Part shown: positions 1 to 7,096 of the stretch, piece by piece | How the letters are laid out: the number at the start of each line of letters is the position of its first letter | Position numbering within the stretch: the first letter of the stretch is position 1 | Assembly: GCA_946535685.1 (NCBI GenBank) | Contig: CAMNDR010000048.1 | Coordinates: 1 to 7,096, forward strand | Direction: 5' to 3' | DNA length: 7,096 bases | Source of the DNA: an uncultured Clostridia bacterium | GTDB lineage: Bacteria > Bacillota > Clostridia > Oscillospirales > Ruminococcaceae | Program-made: the position numbers and the translations under genes | Notes under the pieces: generated by a model | Seen by the model: the letters and a program-made list of their open reading frames with translations, nothing else | What the model was told of the DNA's origin: nothing | Database searches by the model: none

Positions 1-2051
1 TTCGGAAGAAGCGCCTGGTTCTCACGGATACGGTCATACACGATGATCGTGTTGTTGATCGAGTAACCGAAGATCGTCAGGATGACGGCCATGAAGTTCG
101 AGTTGATCTCGAAGCCGAACAGCACGAAGCTGCCATAGGTGATGATGATGTCGTGCAGCAGTGCTGCGATCGTGAACACACCAGCCGACCAGCCGGAAAT
201 GCGCTTGAACCGCAGCGCAATGTAGATGATCAGCAGGAGCGCTGCGAAGACAACAGCCACGATACACTTGCCGAAGAACTCACGGCCGGAGGACGGGCTT
301 ACCTCATTGCTCTCGAGCATGTCCACATTGTTGTCCGGGTAGATCTCCTGCATCTTGGCAAGCATGCTCTCCTGCTGCTCCAGCGTCAGGCTCTCGTCAT
401 AGGAGAAGGACACGGTCAGGATGTTGGTGTCGGAGTCGAAGCTCTCACCGGTCTGAACATTCACGGGCGTATTGAGGATGCCCTCAATGTCGCTGCGGCA
501 GGCAGCCGGATCAAGCTCACCGCTGTAGGAGTAGGATACGATCGTACCGCCCTTGAAGTCGATGGCGATCTCCACACCCTTGAAGGTCGTGCAGAGGGAC
601 AGCACGATCAGGACTGCAGAGATGATGAAGAACTTCTTCTTGTTCTCGGAGAAGCCGAGGATCTTGGCCTCCTTGTAGGTCTTCTCATTGTAGCCGAACA
701 GGGACGGCTTCTGGAAGGCCTTGAAGCGTGCGATGGACATGGACATCAGTCTTGCGGCAAAAACGCCCATGATGAAGTTCAGGACAACGCCGGCCACGAG
801 CGTGAAGCCGAAGGAGTAGATGAAGCCCTCGGTCGTTGCGCCGAACGGACGGAAGATCGTTGCATCCAGGAACTTGGTGATCGGGTTGGTGTTTGTGCCG
901 AACGCACCCATCAGGATGATGGCGACGATCGCCAGTGTCAGGTTACCGTCAAGGATCGCAGAAAAAGCGTTGGAATAACCGGACTTGATGGCGGTCTCCA
1001 CGTTTCTGCCCTTGGCAAGCTCCTCCTTGATACGCTCAGCGGTGATGATGTTACAGTCAACACCCATACCGATGGAGAGGATGATACCGGCAATACCCGG
1101 GATGGTCAGGGTGGAGCTGGGCTGGAAGCCGAACCAGCCGGATACAGCCGCCAGCATGCCGGCAGCCTGGCCGATCAGACCGAGGACAGCGATCAGGCCG
1201 GGGATGCGGTACAGCACGAGCATGTACACGCAGATGAAAGCCAGGGCGATCAGGCCGCTGATGATCATGGCACGCAGCGCACCGGTACCGAGTGTCGGAG
1301 ACAGGGTCTTGGTGCTGGTAGCATGCAGCGAGAACGGCAGCGCACCGGATGTGATCTGGTCAGCGAGCTCCTTGGAGCTCTCAGCGGTGAAGTTGCCGGA
1401 AATGACGGCGTTGCCGTTGCTGATGGCCTCGTTGACGGTCGCGCTGGAAACACAGGTGTCGTCCATCCAGATAGAGATATAGCCGTTCTGTGCAGCCTGC
1501 TGTGCAGTTGCAGTGGCAAATGCATCCTTACCGGAGTCGTTCAGAGCAAGCTGTACGACCCACTGGGAATTCTGCTGGTCATAGCCGGGGGTTGCGGTGT
1601 CCACGCTCGAACCGGTCAGGATGACCTCGCCGTCGGCCTCAGTGCCGTAGCGGAATGTCAGCTCAGACATCTGACCGAGCTCATTCACAGCTGCAGCCGG
1701 GTCGAAGTCCGCCTCGCCGGACTGCCACGGGAAGCGCACGATGATGCGGCTGTTGTTGTAGTCTACATACGTTTCACTGTCGTTGATGTTCAGTGTGGAA
1801 AGACGGAGCTTGATGACCTCCATAGCCGCATCCATCTGTTCCTCTGTTGCATCCAGGTCGTCCTCCGGCTCAAAGGTGACGTCAACACCGCCCTGGATAT
1901 CAATGCCCAGACGGATGTCGTCCAGCCCATGGATATAGGTGGACTTGATGTCTCCCTTATAGCTGTCAAAGCCAAACACTGTCGTATACGCAAACAGCAG
2001 AATGATGCACATGACAACGAAGAAGACGGGTTTTCCTACTTTCTTGTTCAC
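1..2051 (-). CDS. secDF: Fused SecDF protein-export subunit (C-terminus off window)
   Basis: Membrane subunit of the Sec translocon that uses the proton gradient to help pull secreted proteins across the membrane. The first 683 codons are visible and read openly to the left edge, so the end is missing. Layout: TM1 about 8-27; periplasmic-type P1 head about 28-258 with LGIDIQGG (48-55) and NAVISGNFT (214-222); a five-helix SecD core about 259-435 with TIPGIAGI (316-323) and GMGVD (329-333 region, Asp332 conserved); TM7 about 472-489; a SecF head with IAIDFKGGT (495-503); and a SecF core with ALLHD (630-634) and YDRIREN (672-678). SecD and SecF lie in one chain, as in Bacillus, rather than as two genes. 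The GTG start at 2051 is chosen because AGGAGG sits 7 nt upstream and a hydrophobic TM1 follows immediately. In the SecF motif usually written GYSINDT the Asp is Asn (Asn667). About 70-90 residues are probably missing, judged from family length. Confidence 0.97.
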   Translation of the reverse strand, partial: MNKKVGKPVFFVVMCIILLFAYTTVFGFDSYKGDIKSTYIHGLDDIRLGIDIQGGVDVTFEPEDDLDATEEQMDAAMEVIKLRLSTLNINDSETYVDYNNSRIIVRFPWQSGEADFDPAAAVNELGQMSELTFRYGTEADGEVILTGSSVDTATPGYDQQNSQWVVQLALNDSGKDAFATATAQQAAQNGYISIWMDDTCVSSATVNEAISNGNAVISGNFTAESSKELADQITSGALPFSLHATSTKTLSPTLGTGALRAMIISGLIALAFICVYMLVLYRIPGLIAVLGLIGQAAGMLAAVSGWFGFQPSSTLTIPGIAGIILSIGMGVDCNIITAERIKEELAKGRNVETAIKSGYSNAFSAILDGNLTLAIVAIILMGAFGTNTNPITKFLDATIFRPFGATTEGFIYSFGFTLVAGVVLNFIMGVFAARLMSMSIARFKAFQKPSLFGYNEKTYKEAKILGFSENKKKFFIISAVLIVLSLCTTFKGVEIAIDFKGGTIVSYSYSGELDPAACRSDIEGILNTPVNVQTGESFDSDTNILTVSFSYDESLTLEQQESMLAKMQEIYPDNNVDMLESNEVSPSSGREFFGKCIVAVVFAALLLIIYIALRFKRISGWSAGVFTIAALLHDIIITYGSFVLFGFEINSNFMAVILTIFGYSINNTIIVYDRIRENQALLP

Positions 2052-2058
2052 GATCTGA

Positions 2059-2064
2059 CCTCCT
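2059..2064 (-). promoter_or_regulatory. Ribosome binding site of secDF, deciding the GTG start
   Basis: A perfect AGGAGG on the minus strand lies 7 nt before the GTG at 2051. No ATG in this frame gives a comparable site; the first internal Met is residue 14, inside TM1. The site therefore supports GTG as the true start. Confidence 0.88.
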
Positions 2065-2117
2065 GTTACCGCCCGCACCTCCGGAATGGCCGGTCAGGCG
2101 GAGCTTTTCTCTCTTTG

Positions 2118-2137
2118 TATCGCATGAATATGCGACA
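2118..2137 (-). other. 5'-proximal hairpin in the secDF leader
   Basis: On the minus strand TGTCGCAT and ATGCGATA face each other across the 4-nt loop ATTC. This gives an 8-bp stem with one G-U pair. With the -10 box at 2147-2152, transcription should start near 2140, so the hairpin would form within the first nucleotides of the mRNA. Such 5' stem-loops can protect transcripts from decay; that role here is inference. Confidence 0.45.
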
Positions 2138-2146
2138 TACATGTTA

Positions 2147-2175
2147 ATTATAGTATAAAATGGGGGAAAAGTCAA
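2147..2175 (-). promoter_or_regulatory. Sigma-A promoter of secDF
   Basis: On the minus strand, -35 TTGACT (2175-2170) and -10 TATAAT (2152-2147) are separated by exactly 17 nt. An A/T-rich stretch just upstream of the -35 (about 2176-2192) could act as an UP element. The predicted start near 2140 leaves a leader of about 90 nt before the GTG. The match is one base short of consensus and points to strong housekeeping expression. Confidence 0.85.
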
Positions 2176-2312
2176 TAGCTTCTTTAAAAAAAGTCTCACA
2201 GAACCGCAGGAATTTATCATTTGGCCAATGTGCTTCCGGAATAGCAGGAAAGCGGATCTGTCACCATGCACAAGACGGGCTGTTTCTATTCGTGCAATAT
2301 GCTGATTTTGCA
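2176..2312. other. Divergent intergenic stretch, no recognised gene
   Basis: This lies between the divergent promoters of secDF and the DUF6442-like/XRE operon. I see an A/T-rich tract beside the secDF -35 and a short TTGGCCAA palindrome at 2221-2228, but no RNA gene, riboswitch or coding region that I can support. A 64-codon open frame from 2160 lacks a ribosome binding site and overlaps both promoters. Confidence 0.5.
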
Positions 2313-2390
2313 AAGCACGCTTGGCAAATGCTTGACAAGTATACTTGGCAGTGATATAATACATACAACGGATGCAAAGTAAACTTGGCA
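2313..2390 (+). repeat. Three copies of a 14-bp operator-like repeat
   Basis: AAGTATACTTGGCA at 2337-2350 recurs as AAGTAAACTTGGCA at 2377-2390 (13 of 14 identical) and as a weaker AAGCACGCTTGGCA at 2313-2326 (11 of 14). The middle copy overlaps a perfect 12-bp palindrome, CAAGTATACTTG (2336-2347), placed between the -35 and -10 boxes. A further CTTGACAAG at 2331-2339 overlaps the -35. The strong copies are 40 bp apart, close to four helical turns. The placement fits repressor binding, most simply by the XRE protein encoded downstream; the identity of the binder is inference. Confidence 0.7.
2332..2360 (+). promoter_or_regulatory. Perfect consensus promoter of the DUF6442-like/XRE operon
   Basis: TTGACA (2332-2337), a 17-nt spacer and TATAAT (2355-2360) match the sigma-A consensus at every position. 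A TG one base ahead of the -10 (TGATATAAT) adds an extended -10. Transcription should start near 2367, giving a leader of about 55 nt. A promoter this strong normally needs a repressor, and the palindrome in its spacer offers a site for one. Confidence 0.9.
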
Positions 2391-2421
2391 AGCCGAAGAT
2401 CATCCAAAGGAGGTCATTGTT

Positions 2422-2775
2422 ATGACAAAAGAAGAGATTCTCGATCGGGCACGCAAGGAAAACAAGGGCGCTGATCTTGCAGAGCTGGAGGTCGCCAACA
2501 AGAGCAAGAGCATTGCCGGTGCCGTTGCGATGGTGCTCGGAGCGGCTGTGAATATCATCTACACGTTCCTGACCGGCAAGGGCAACCAGCTCTTCTGGGT
2601 GATGTTCTTCGGCTACAACGCTGCGCAGTGCATCGTGATGGGGATCCTCTATCGGAAGCATGAGCAGAAGGGGAAGGACTGGACCTATCTTGGCTTTGGC
2701 ATTGTGTTTGCAGTGCTGACAATCCTGGCAATGATCTACACCCTTCGGGACATGGGGGTGCTGAAATTTGGATGA
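2422..2775 (+). CDS. Small three-helix membrane protein, DUF6442-like
   Basis: A 117-residue protein of unknown function. The charged N-terminus MTKEEILDRARKENKGAD is the hallmark I associate with the DUF6442 family, recalled from memory rather than searched. It is followed by three hydrophobic segments at about 30-51, 55-76 and 87-107, with basic connecting residues (YRKHEQKGKD, 77-86). There is no cleavable signal peptide and no catalytic motif. GGAGG sits 8 nt before the ATG. The last 8 nt overlap the start of the XRE regulator, so the two are surely co-transcribed and probably translationally coupled. Small integral membrane proteins paired with short XRE regulators are frequent in Firmicutes; what this one senses or does is unknown. 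A membrane partner that modulates the regulator, or the regulator's target, are both possible. Confidence 0.85.
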   Translation: MTKEEILDRARKENKGADLAELEVANKSKSIAGAVAMVLGAAVNIIYTFLTGKGNQLFWVMFFGYNAAQCIVMGILYRKHEQKGKDWTYLGFGIVFAVLTILAMIYTLRDMGVLKFG

Positions 2776-2977
2776 TTCGCTCGTACTGAAGAACCGCCTC
2801 AAGGAAGTCCGCAGCGAGCGCAAGCTCTCGCAGGCGGAGCTTGCGGCGATGGTCGGCGTCTCCCGGAACACCATCAGCTCCCTCGAGACCGGACAGTTCC
2901 AGCCGACCGCCAAGCTGGCGCTGATCCTGTGCATTGCGCTGGATATGAAGTTTGAGGAGCTGTTTTATTTTGATTGA
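2768..2977 (+). CDS. Short XRE-family transcriptional regulator
   Basis: A 69-residue DNA-binding protein consisting almost only of a Cro/CI-type helix-turn-helix (HTH_3). The HTH runs about 20-42 (SQAELAAMVGVSRNTISSLE), followed by the typical tail GQFQPTAKLALILCIALD (42-59) and FEELFYFD at the C-terminus. There is no effector or dimerisation domain beyond this. The start is TTG at 2768: an in-frame TGA at 2762-2764 rules out anything earlier, a G-rich site (GGGGGTG, 2754-2760) lies upstream, and the alignment-typical LKNRL begins at residue 7. It overlaps the membrane-protein gene by 8 nt. The likely role is autorepression of the strong promoter at 2332-2360 through the palindromic repeats there; this is inferred from context. 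Confidence 0.92.
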   Translation: MDDSLVLKNRLKEVRSERKLSQAELAAMVGVSRNTISSLETGQFQPTAKLALILCIALDMKFEELFYFD

Positions 2978-2990
2978 TGGGATGGGATTT

Positions 2991-3136
2991 CGCCGTCTGC
3001 GGACGGCGACCAAGGGGCTCTGCCCCTTGGATCCCTGCAAACTTTTTTTGGAGAAAAAAAGTTTGATCAAAAAAATCATCCTGGGCTTCGCCGAAGATTG
3101 CAGGGCTACTTGTGATGGGTGCAGCGTCACGCTGCC
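2991..3136. repeat. Intergenic block of nested inverted repeats
   Basis: Several stems stand almost end to end. 2991-3008 has 7-bp arms CGCCGTC/GACGGCG. 3010-3030 has 9-bp arms CCAAGGGGC/GCCCCTTGG with a 3-nt loop. 3038-3065 has 12-bp arms CAAACTTTTTTT/AAAAAAAGTTTG with loop GGAG. 3086-3096 is CTTC-GCC-GAAG. 3121-3135 has 6-bp arms GCAGCG/CGCTGC. In addition CCCTGCAA (3033-3040) is the exact reverse complement of TTGCAGGG (3098-3105), closing a larger structure. The GGGGCTCTGCCCC core followed by an A/T-rich stem resembles repetitive intergenic elements I know from gut Clostridia. Copy number in this genome cannot be seen here. Confidence 0.6.
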
Positions 3137-3149
3137 TCTTTAACAAATT

Positions 3150-3189
3150 GAGGACTCAGCCATGTTAGGTTGAGTCCTCTTTGTTTTGG
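3150..3189. terminator. Bidirectional intrinsic terminator between convergent operons
   Basis: GAGGACTCAGCC (3150-3161) pairs with GGTTGAGTCCTC (3168-3179) as a 12-bp stem with one G-U pair and a 6-nt loop. On the plus strand it is followed by TTTGTTTT (3180-3187); on the minus strand by AATTTGTT. It begins about 15 nt after the stop of the minus-strand COG3581 gene and also lies downstream of the plus-strand XRE gene, so it can serve both. Confidence 0.82.
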
Positions 3190-3193
3190 TATC

Positions 3194-4456
<1,263 letters not shown>

Positions 4457-4467
4457 TGGGAAATGTT

Positions 4468-4473
4468 CTCCTT
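4468..4473 (-). promoter_or_regulatory. Ribosome binding site of the COG3581 gene
   Basis: AAGGAG on the minus strand stands 11 nt before the ATG at 4456, inside the 34-nt gap after the activase stop. The spacing is slightly long but the site is clear. Its presence argues that the downstream protein is translated as a separate gene rather than being the cut-off tail of a frameshifted one. Confidence 0.7.
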
Positions 4474-4490
4474 CCTTGCGGTATATCTGT

Positions 4491-7096
4491 TTATCCGTTC
4501 ATTGCCGCCAGCAGGCTCCGCAGGCGGATCTTGGCAGCGCCGAGGTTGTTGATCTCGTCGATCTTGAGCTGTGTATAGAGCTTTCCGCCCTCTTCGAGGA
4601 TGCTGCGCACCTCGTCGGTGGTGATGGCATCAATGCCGCAGCCGAAGCTGACGAGCTGAACGAGCTGCATATCCGGCTGGGTCGTCACATACTGTGCCGC
4701 ACGGTACAGGCGGCTGTGGTACGTCCACTGGTTATGCACATGGAGATGCGGCATCTGACCGAGAGGCGCTACCGCCTCCTCTGTCACGACAGCAAGTCCG
4801 AGGCTCGTGATGAGCTTGTGGATGCCGTGGTTGATCTCCTTGTCAAGGTGATAGGGACGGCCTGCGAGCACGATGATCTTGCGGCCTTCGGCTCTTGCCT
4901 GGGCGATCATCTCCTGTCCCTTGTTGATGATATCCTGCCGGAACTGCTCCTGCGCCTTGAAGGCGGCATCGAGCGCACCGGCGATCTGGCTGCCGATGTG
5001 GTACTTCGCCAGCACCTGCTTCATGACCTTGACCACATGCTTGCGGTTGTTCAGGTCGAGGTACGGGTAGAGGAAGTTATCCGCATTCAGCCCGCTGTGG
5101 TTGGCATGCATCAGCTCCGGATAATAGGCAACGACCGGACAGTTGAAGTGGTTGTTGGTGTCCGGCTCCTGCAGATTATAGCTCATGCACGGCCAGAAGA
5201 TGAAGTCCACGCCCTTTTCGAGCAGTGTTTCGATATGGCCGTGAGCGAGCTTCGCCGGATAGCAGACGGTATCCGACGGGATGGTGTGCTGTCCCTTGAA
5301 GTACATCTTCCGGTCGCTCTCGCCGGAGATTTCCACACCAAAGCCCAGCCTTGTGAAGAACGTGTACCAGAACGGCAGGCGCTCATAGAAGCTCAGCACG
5401 AGCGGCAGTCCCACGACGGCTCGCTTTTCCTTCGGCTGCTCCTTCACAAGCTGCATCAGGCTGTTGTATTTATACATATATAAATCAGGGATCTCCTTCT
5501 CCCGCTTGATGCCGGCACCCTTTTCGCAGCGGTTGCCCGAAACGAAGCGGCCGCCGTCAGAGAAGCGGATGATCGTGAGCTGGCAGTTGGCGGTACAGCC
5601 GCCGCAGCGCACGGTCTTGGAGGTATAGGAAAACTCTGCGAGCGCCTCAGGGGAGATCAGGCTGCTGCTGGCCGTTCCGTCGGCTGCGGCACGCTCCTTG
5701 GCATAAAGCGCCGCACCGAAGGCGCCCATCAGGCCGGAAATTGCCGGACGGATGACGGGTCTGCCGATCTCACGCTCAAAACAGCGCAAAACGGCATCGT
5801 TCAGGAAGGTTCCGCCCTGAACGACAATATTCTTGCCAAGCTCGTCCACGCTCTTGGCACGGATGACCTTGTAGATCGCATTCTTGATGATGGAAGAGGA
5901 CAGGCCGGCGGAGATATCCTCCACGGTCGCACCGTCCTTCTGCGCCTGCTTGACGGAGCTGTTCATAAAGACCGTGCAGCGGGAGCCGAGCTCGACCGGA
6001 TGCTCCGCAAACAGACCCATCTGGGAGAATTCGGCAATATCATAGCCCAGTGCCATTGCAAAAGTCTGGATGAAGGAGCCGCAGCCCGAGGAACAGGCCT
6101 CGTTGAGCATGATGCTGTCGATCGCCTGGTTCTTGATCTTGAAGCACTTGATATCCTGACCGCCGATGTCGATGATGAAATCCACATCCGGGCAGAAGAA
6201 GGATGCCGCCTTGAAGTGCGCCATCGTCTCCACGATGCCGTGATCCACGGAAAGCCCGGCTTTGATGAGATCCTCGCCATAGCCGGTCACGGCGCTGGAG
6301 CGGATGTTGAGCTTCGGGTTCTTGTCCTGATAGATCTGGCGGAGCTTGGCAGCGATGCGGTCAAGGGGCTGTCCCTCGTTGGAAGCATAGTGGCTGAACA
6401 GCAGCCGCCCGTCCTCCGTGATGAGCACGAGCTTGGTCGTGGTCGAGCCGGAGTCGATGCCGAGATAGGCATCGCCCTCATAGGTGCGCAGATCCGCATA
6501 GGCAAGGTCGCACTGCTTGTGGCGCTCCACGAACTGTGCATATTCCTCACGGGAGCTGAACAGGCGCTCGCCGGTGATAACATCGGACGCAGCATGGGCA
6601 TTTTCGACCTTATCGAGGAGCTCCTGCGCTGTCAGGGCGGTGTCCTCGCTCTTTTCCGCATACAAAGCGCTGCCGAGCGCGACAAAGACCGGCGCTTCCT
6701 CCGGGAAGAGCGCCTGCTCCTCCGTCAGGCGGAGCGTGTCCACAAACGCCTTGCGCAGACCCTTCTGGAAGGACAGCGGGCCGCCGAGAAAGAGGACATT
6801 GCCCTTGATCTCACGTCCCTGTGCAAGGCCTGCCACGGTCTGATCGACCACGGCACGGAAAATACTGGCAGCCACATCCTCGCGGGAAGCACCCTGGTTG
6901 AGGAGGGGCTGAATATCGGATTTTGCGAATACACCGCAGCGGGAAGCGATCGGATAGGTGCGCTCTGCCTTGAGCGAAGCCTCATCGAGCTCCTGCACGG
7001 TAATACCGAGGAGCGTTGCCATCTGGTCGATGAAAGCGCCTGTACCGCCGGCACAGGAGCCGTTCATGCGCTGCTCCACGCCGCCGGTCAGGAAGA
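4491..7096 (-). CDS. Tandem BadF/HgdC-type activase with DUF2229/COG3580 region (5' end off window)
   Basis: An ATP-dependent activator of the 2-hydroxyacyl-CoA dehydratase class: ATP hydrolysis drives a low-potential electron from a [4Fe-4S] cluster to the partner. The frame is open to the right edge, so a GTG at 7079 (residue 1 here) is not taken as the start. Visible order: second half of activase copy 1 (1 to about 145) with NGSCAGGTGAF (6-16) and SRCGVF (46-51); complete copy 2 (about 203-462) with GIDSGSTTTK phosphate loop (207-216), DIGGQD (304-309), EACSSGCGSF (327-336) and GSRCTVF (365-371); a Cys-rich linker with Cys492, 495, 499 and 518; then the DUF2229/COG3580 region (about 555-862) with VCYPAK (605-610), FWPC (628-631) and SFGCGID (811-817). 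In copy 2 the phosphate loop lies about 120 residues before the first cluster Cys, so roughly that much of copy 1 is missing. The operon partner is the COG3581 gene 34 nt downstream. The substrate is not evident. Confidence 0.93.
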   Translation of the reverse strand, partial: FLTGGVEQRMNGSCAGGTGAFIDQMATLLGITVQELDEASLKAERTYPIASRCGVFAKSDIQPLLNQGASREDVAASIFRAVVDQTVAGLAQGREIKGNVLFLGGPLSFQKGLRKAFVDTLRLTEEQALFPEEAPVFVALGSALYAEKSEDTALTAQELLDKVENAHAASDVITGERLFSSREEYAQFVERHKQCDLAYADLRTYEGDAYLGIDSGSTTTKLVLITEDGRLLFSHYASNEGQPLDRIAAKLRQIYQDKNPKLNIRSSAVTGYGEDLIKAGLSVDHGIVETMAHFKAASFFCPDVDFIIDIGGQDIKCFKIKNQAIDSIMLNEACSSGCGSFIQTFAMALGYDIAEFSQMGLFAEHPVELGSRCTVFMNSSVKQAQKDGATVEDISAGLSSSIIKNAIYKVIRAKSVDELGKNIVVQGGTFLNDAVLRCFEREIGRPVIRPAISGLMGAFGAALYAKERAAADGTASSSLISPEALAEFSYTSKTVRCGGCTANCQLTIIRFSDGGRFVSGNRCEKGAGIKREKEIPDLYMYKYNSLMQLVKEQPKEKRAVVGLPLVLSFYERLPFWYTFFTRLGFGVEISGESDRKMYFKGQHTIPSDTVCYPAKLAHGHIETLLEKGVDFIFWPCMSYNLQEPDTNNHFNCPVVAYYPELMHANHSGLNADNFLYPYLDLNNRKHVVKVMKQVLAKYHIGSQIAGALDAAFKAQEQFRQDIINKGQEMIAQARAEGRKIIVLAGRPYHLDKEINHGIHKLITSLGLAVVTEEAVAPLGQMPHLHVHNQWTYHSRLYRAAQYVTTQPDMQLVQLVSFGCGIDAITTDEVRSILEEGGKLYTQLKIDEINNLGAAKIRLRSLLAAMNG

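Noticed and set aside
2052..2117. Possible riboswitch or attenuator in the secDF leader
   Set aside because: Only weak 4-6 bp GC pairings (such as CCGG-CCATT-CCGG) are visible and no known riboswitch core or terminator-like stem with T-run precedes the GTG.
153..2147. A 664-codon plus-strand open frame
   Set aside because: It lies antisense to secDF, whose minus-strand translation matches SecD and SecF motifs throughout. The antisense product is a low-complexity, charged, His/Asp/Gly-rich string with no recognisable domain, as expected from GC-rich codon bias.
2160..2354. A 64-codon plus-strand open frame before the operon promoter
   Set aside because: No ribosome binding site, it overlaps the secDF and operon promoters, and the product has no recognisable feature.
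1966..2934. A 322-codon minus-strand open frame across the intergenic region, and a similar one at 2555-3130
   Set aside because: They run through the start of secDF, both promoters and the membrane/XRE genes in the wrong frame; their composition is not protein-like.
2952..3146. Short open frames over the inverted-repeat block
   Set aside because: Their sequences are simply translations of palindromes; there is no start signal.
4491..7079. GTG at 7079 as the start of the activase gene
   Set aside because: The frame is open upstream to the edge, and the cluster Cys would fall at residue 9, whereas in the second copy it lies about 120 residues after the nucleotide loop. The true start must be outside the window.

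Overview
The window looks like chromosomal DNA of a moderately GC-rich Clostridia member, probably of the gut Ruminococcaceae/Oscillospiraceae type. The reasons are a fused SecDF, strong AGGAGG-type ribosome binding sites, near-consensus sigma-A promoters, a DUF6442-like/XRE gene pair, and a tandem BadF-type activase with a COG3581 partner. The genus is an inference; no rRNA or other taxonomic marker is present.

Layout. (1) Positions 1-2051, minus strand: the first 683 codons of a fused SecDF preprotein-translocase subunit, whose C-terminus lies beyond the left edge. Its promoter (TTGACT-17-TATAAT), an approximately 90-nt leader with a 5'-proximal hairpin and an AGGAGG site are all visible. 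(2) Positions 2313-2977, plus strand: a divergent two-gene operon, a small three-helix membrane protein followed by a 69-residue XRE regulator that starts at TTG inside its neighbour's end. Its promoter is a perfect TTGACA-17-TATAAT with extended -10, carrying copies of an AAGTATACTTGGCA-type repeat that are good candidates for the regulator's own operator. (3) Positions 2991-3179: a dense run of inverted repeats resembling a clostridial intergenic repeat element, ending in a bidirectional terminator between convergent operons. (4) Positions 3194-7096, minus strand: a two-gene operon for an ATP-dependent 2-hydroxyacyl-CoA dehydratase-type system. The upstream gene (5' end off the right edge) holds two BadF/HgdC-like activase modules, a Cys-rich linker and a DUF2229/COG3580 region. 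The downstream gene encodes a 420-residue COG3581 (HgdB-related) protein.

How they work together. SecDF uses the proton gradient to assist Sec-dependent export. The membrane protein/XRE pair looks like a self-regulated unit of unknown purpose. The activase and COG3581 proteins probably form one redox machine, in which ATP hydrolysis drives an electron from a [4Fe-4S] cluster to the partner; the substrate cannot be read from this window.

Nothing here is clearly a new defence or mobile system. The points most worth a second look are the repeat-loaded promoter of the XRE operon, the conserved cysteine geometry and gene split of the activase system, and the inverted-repeat block.
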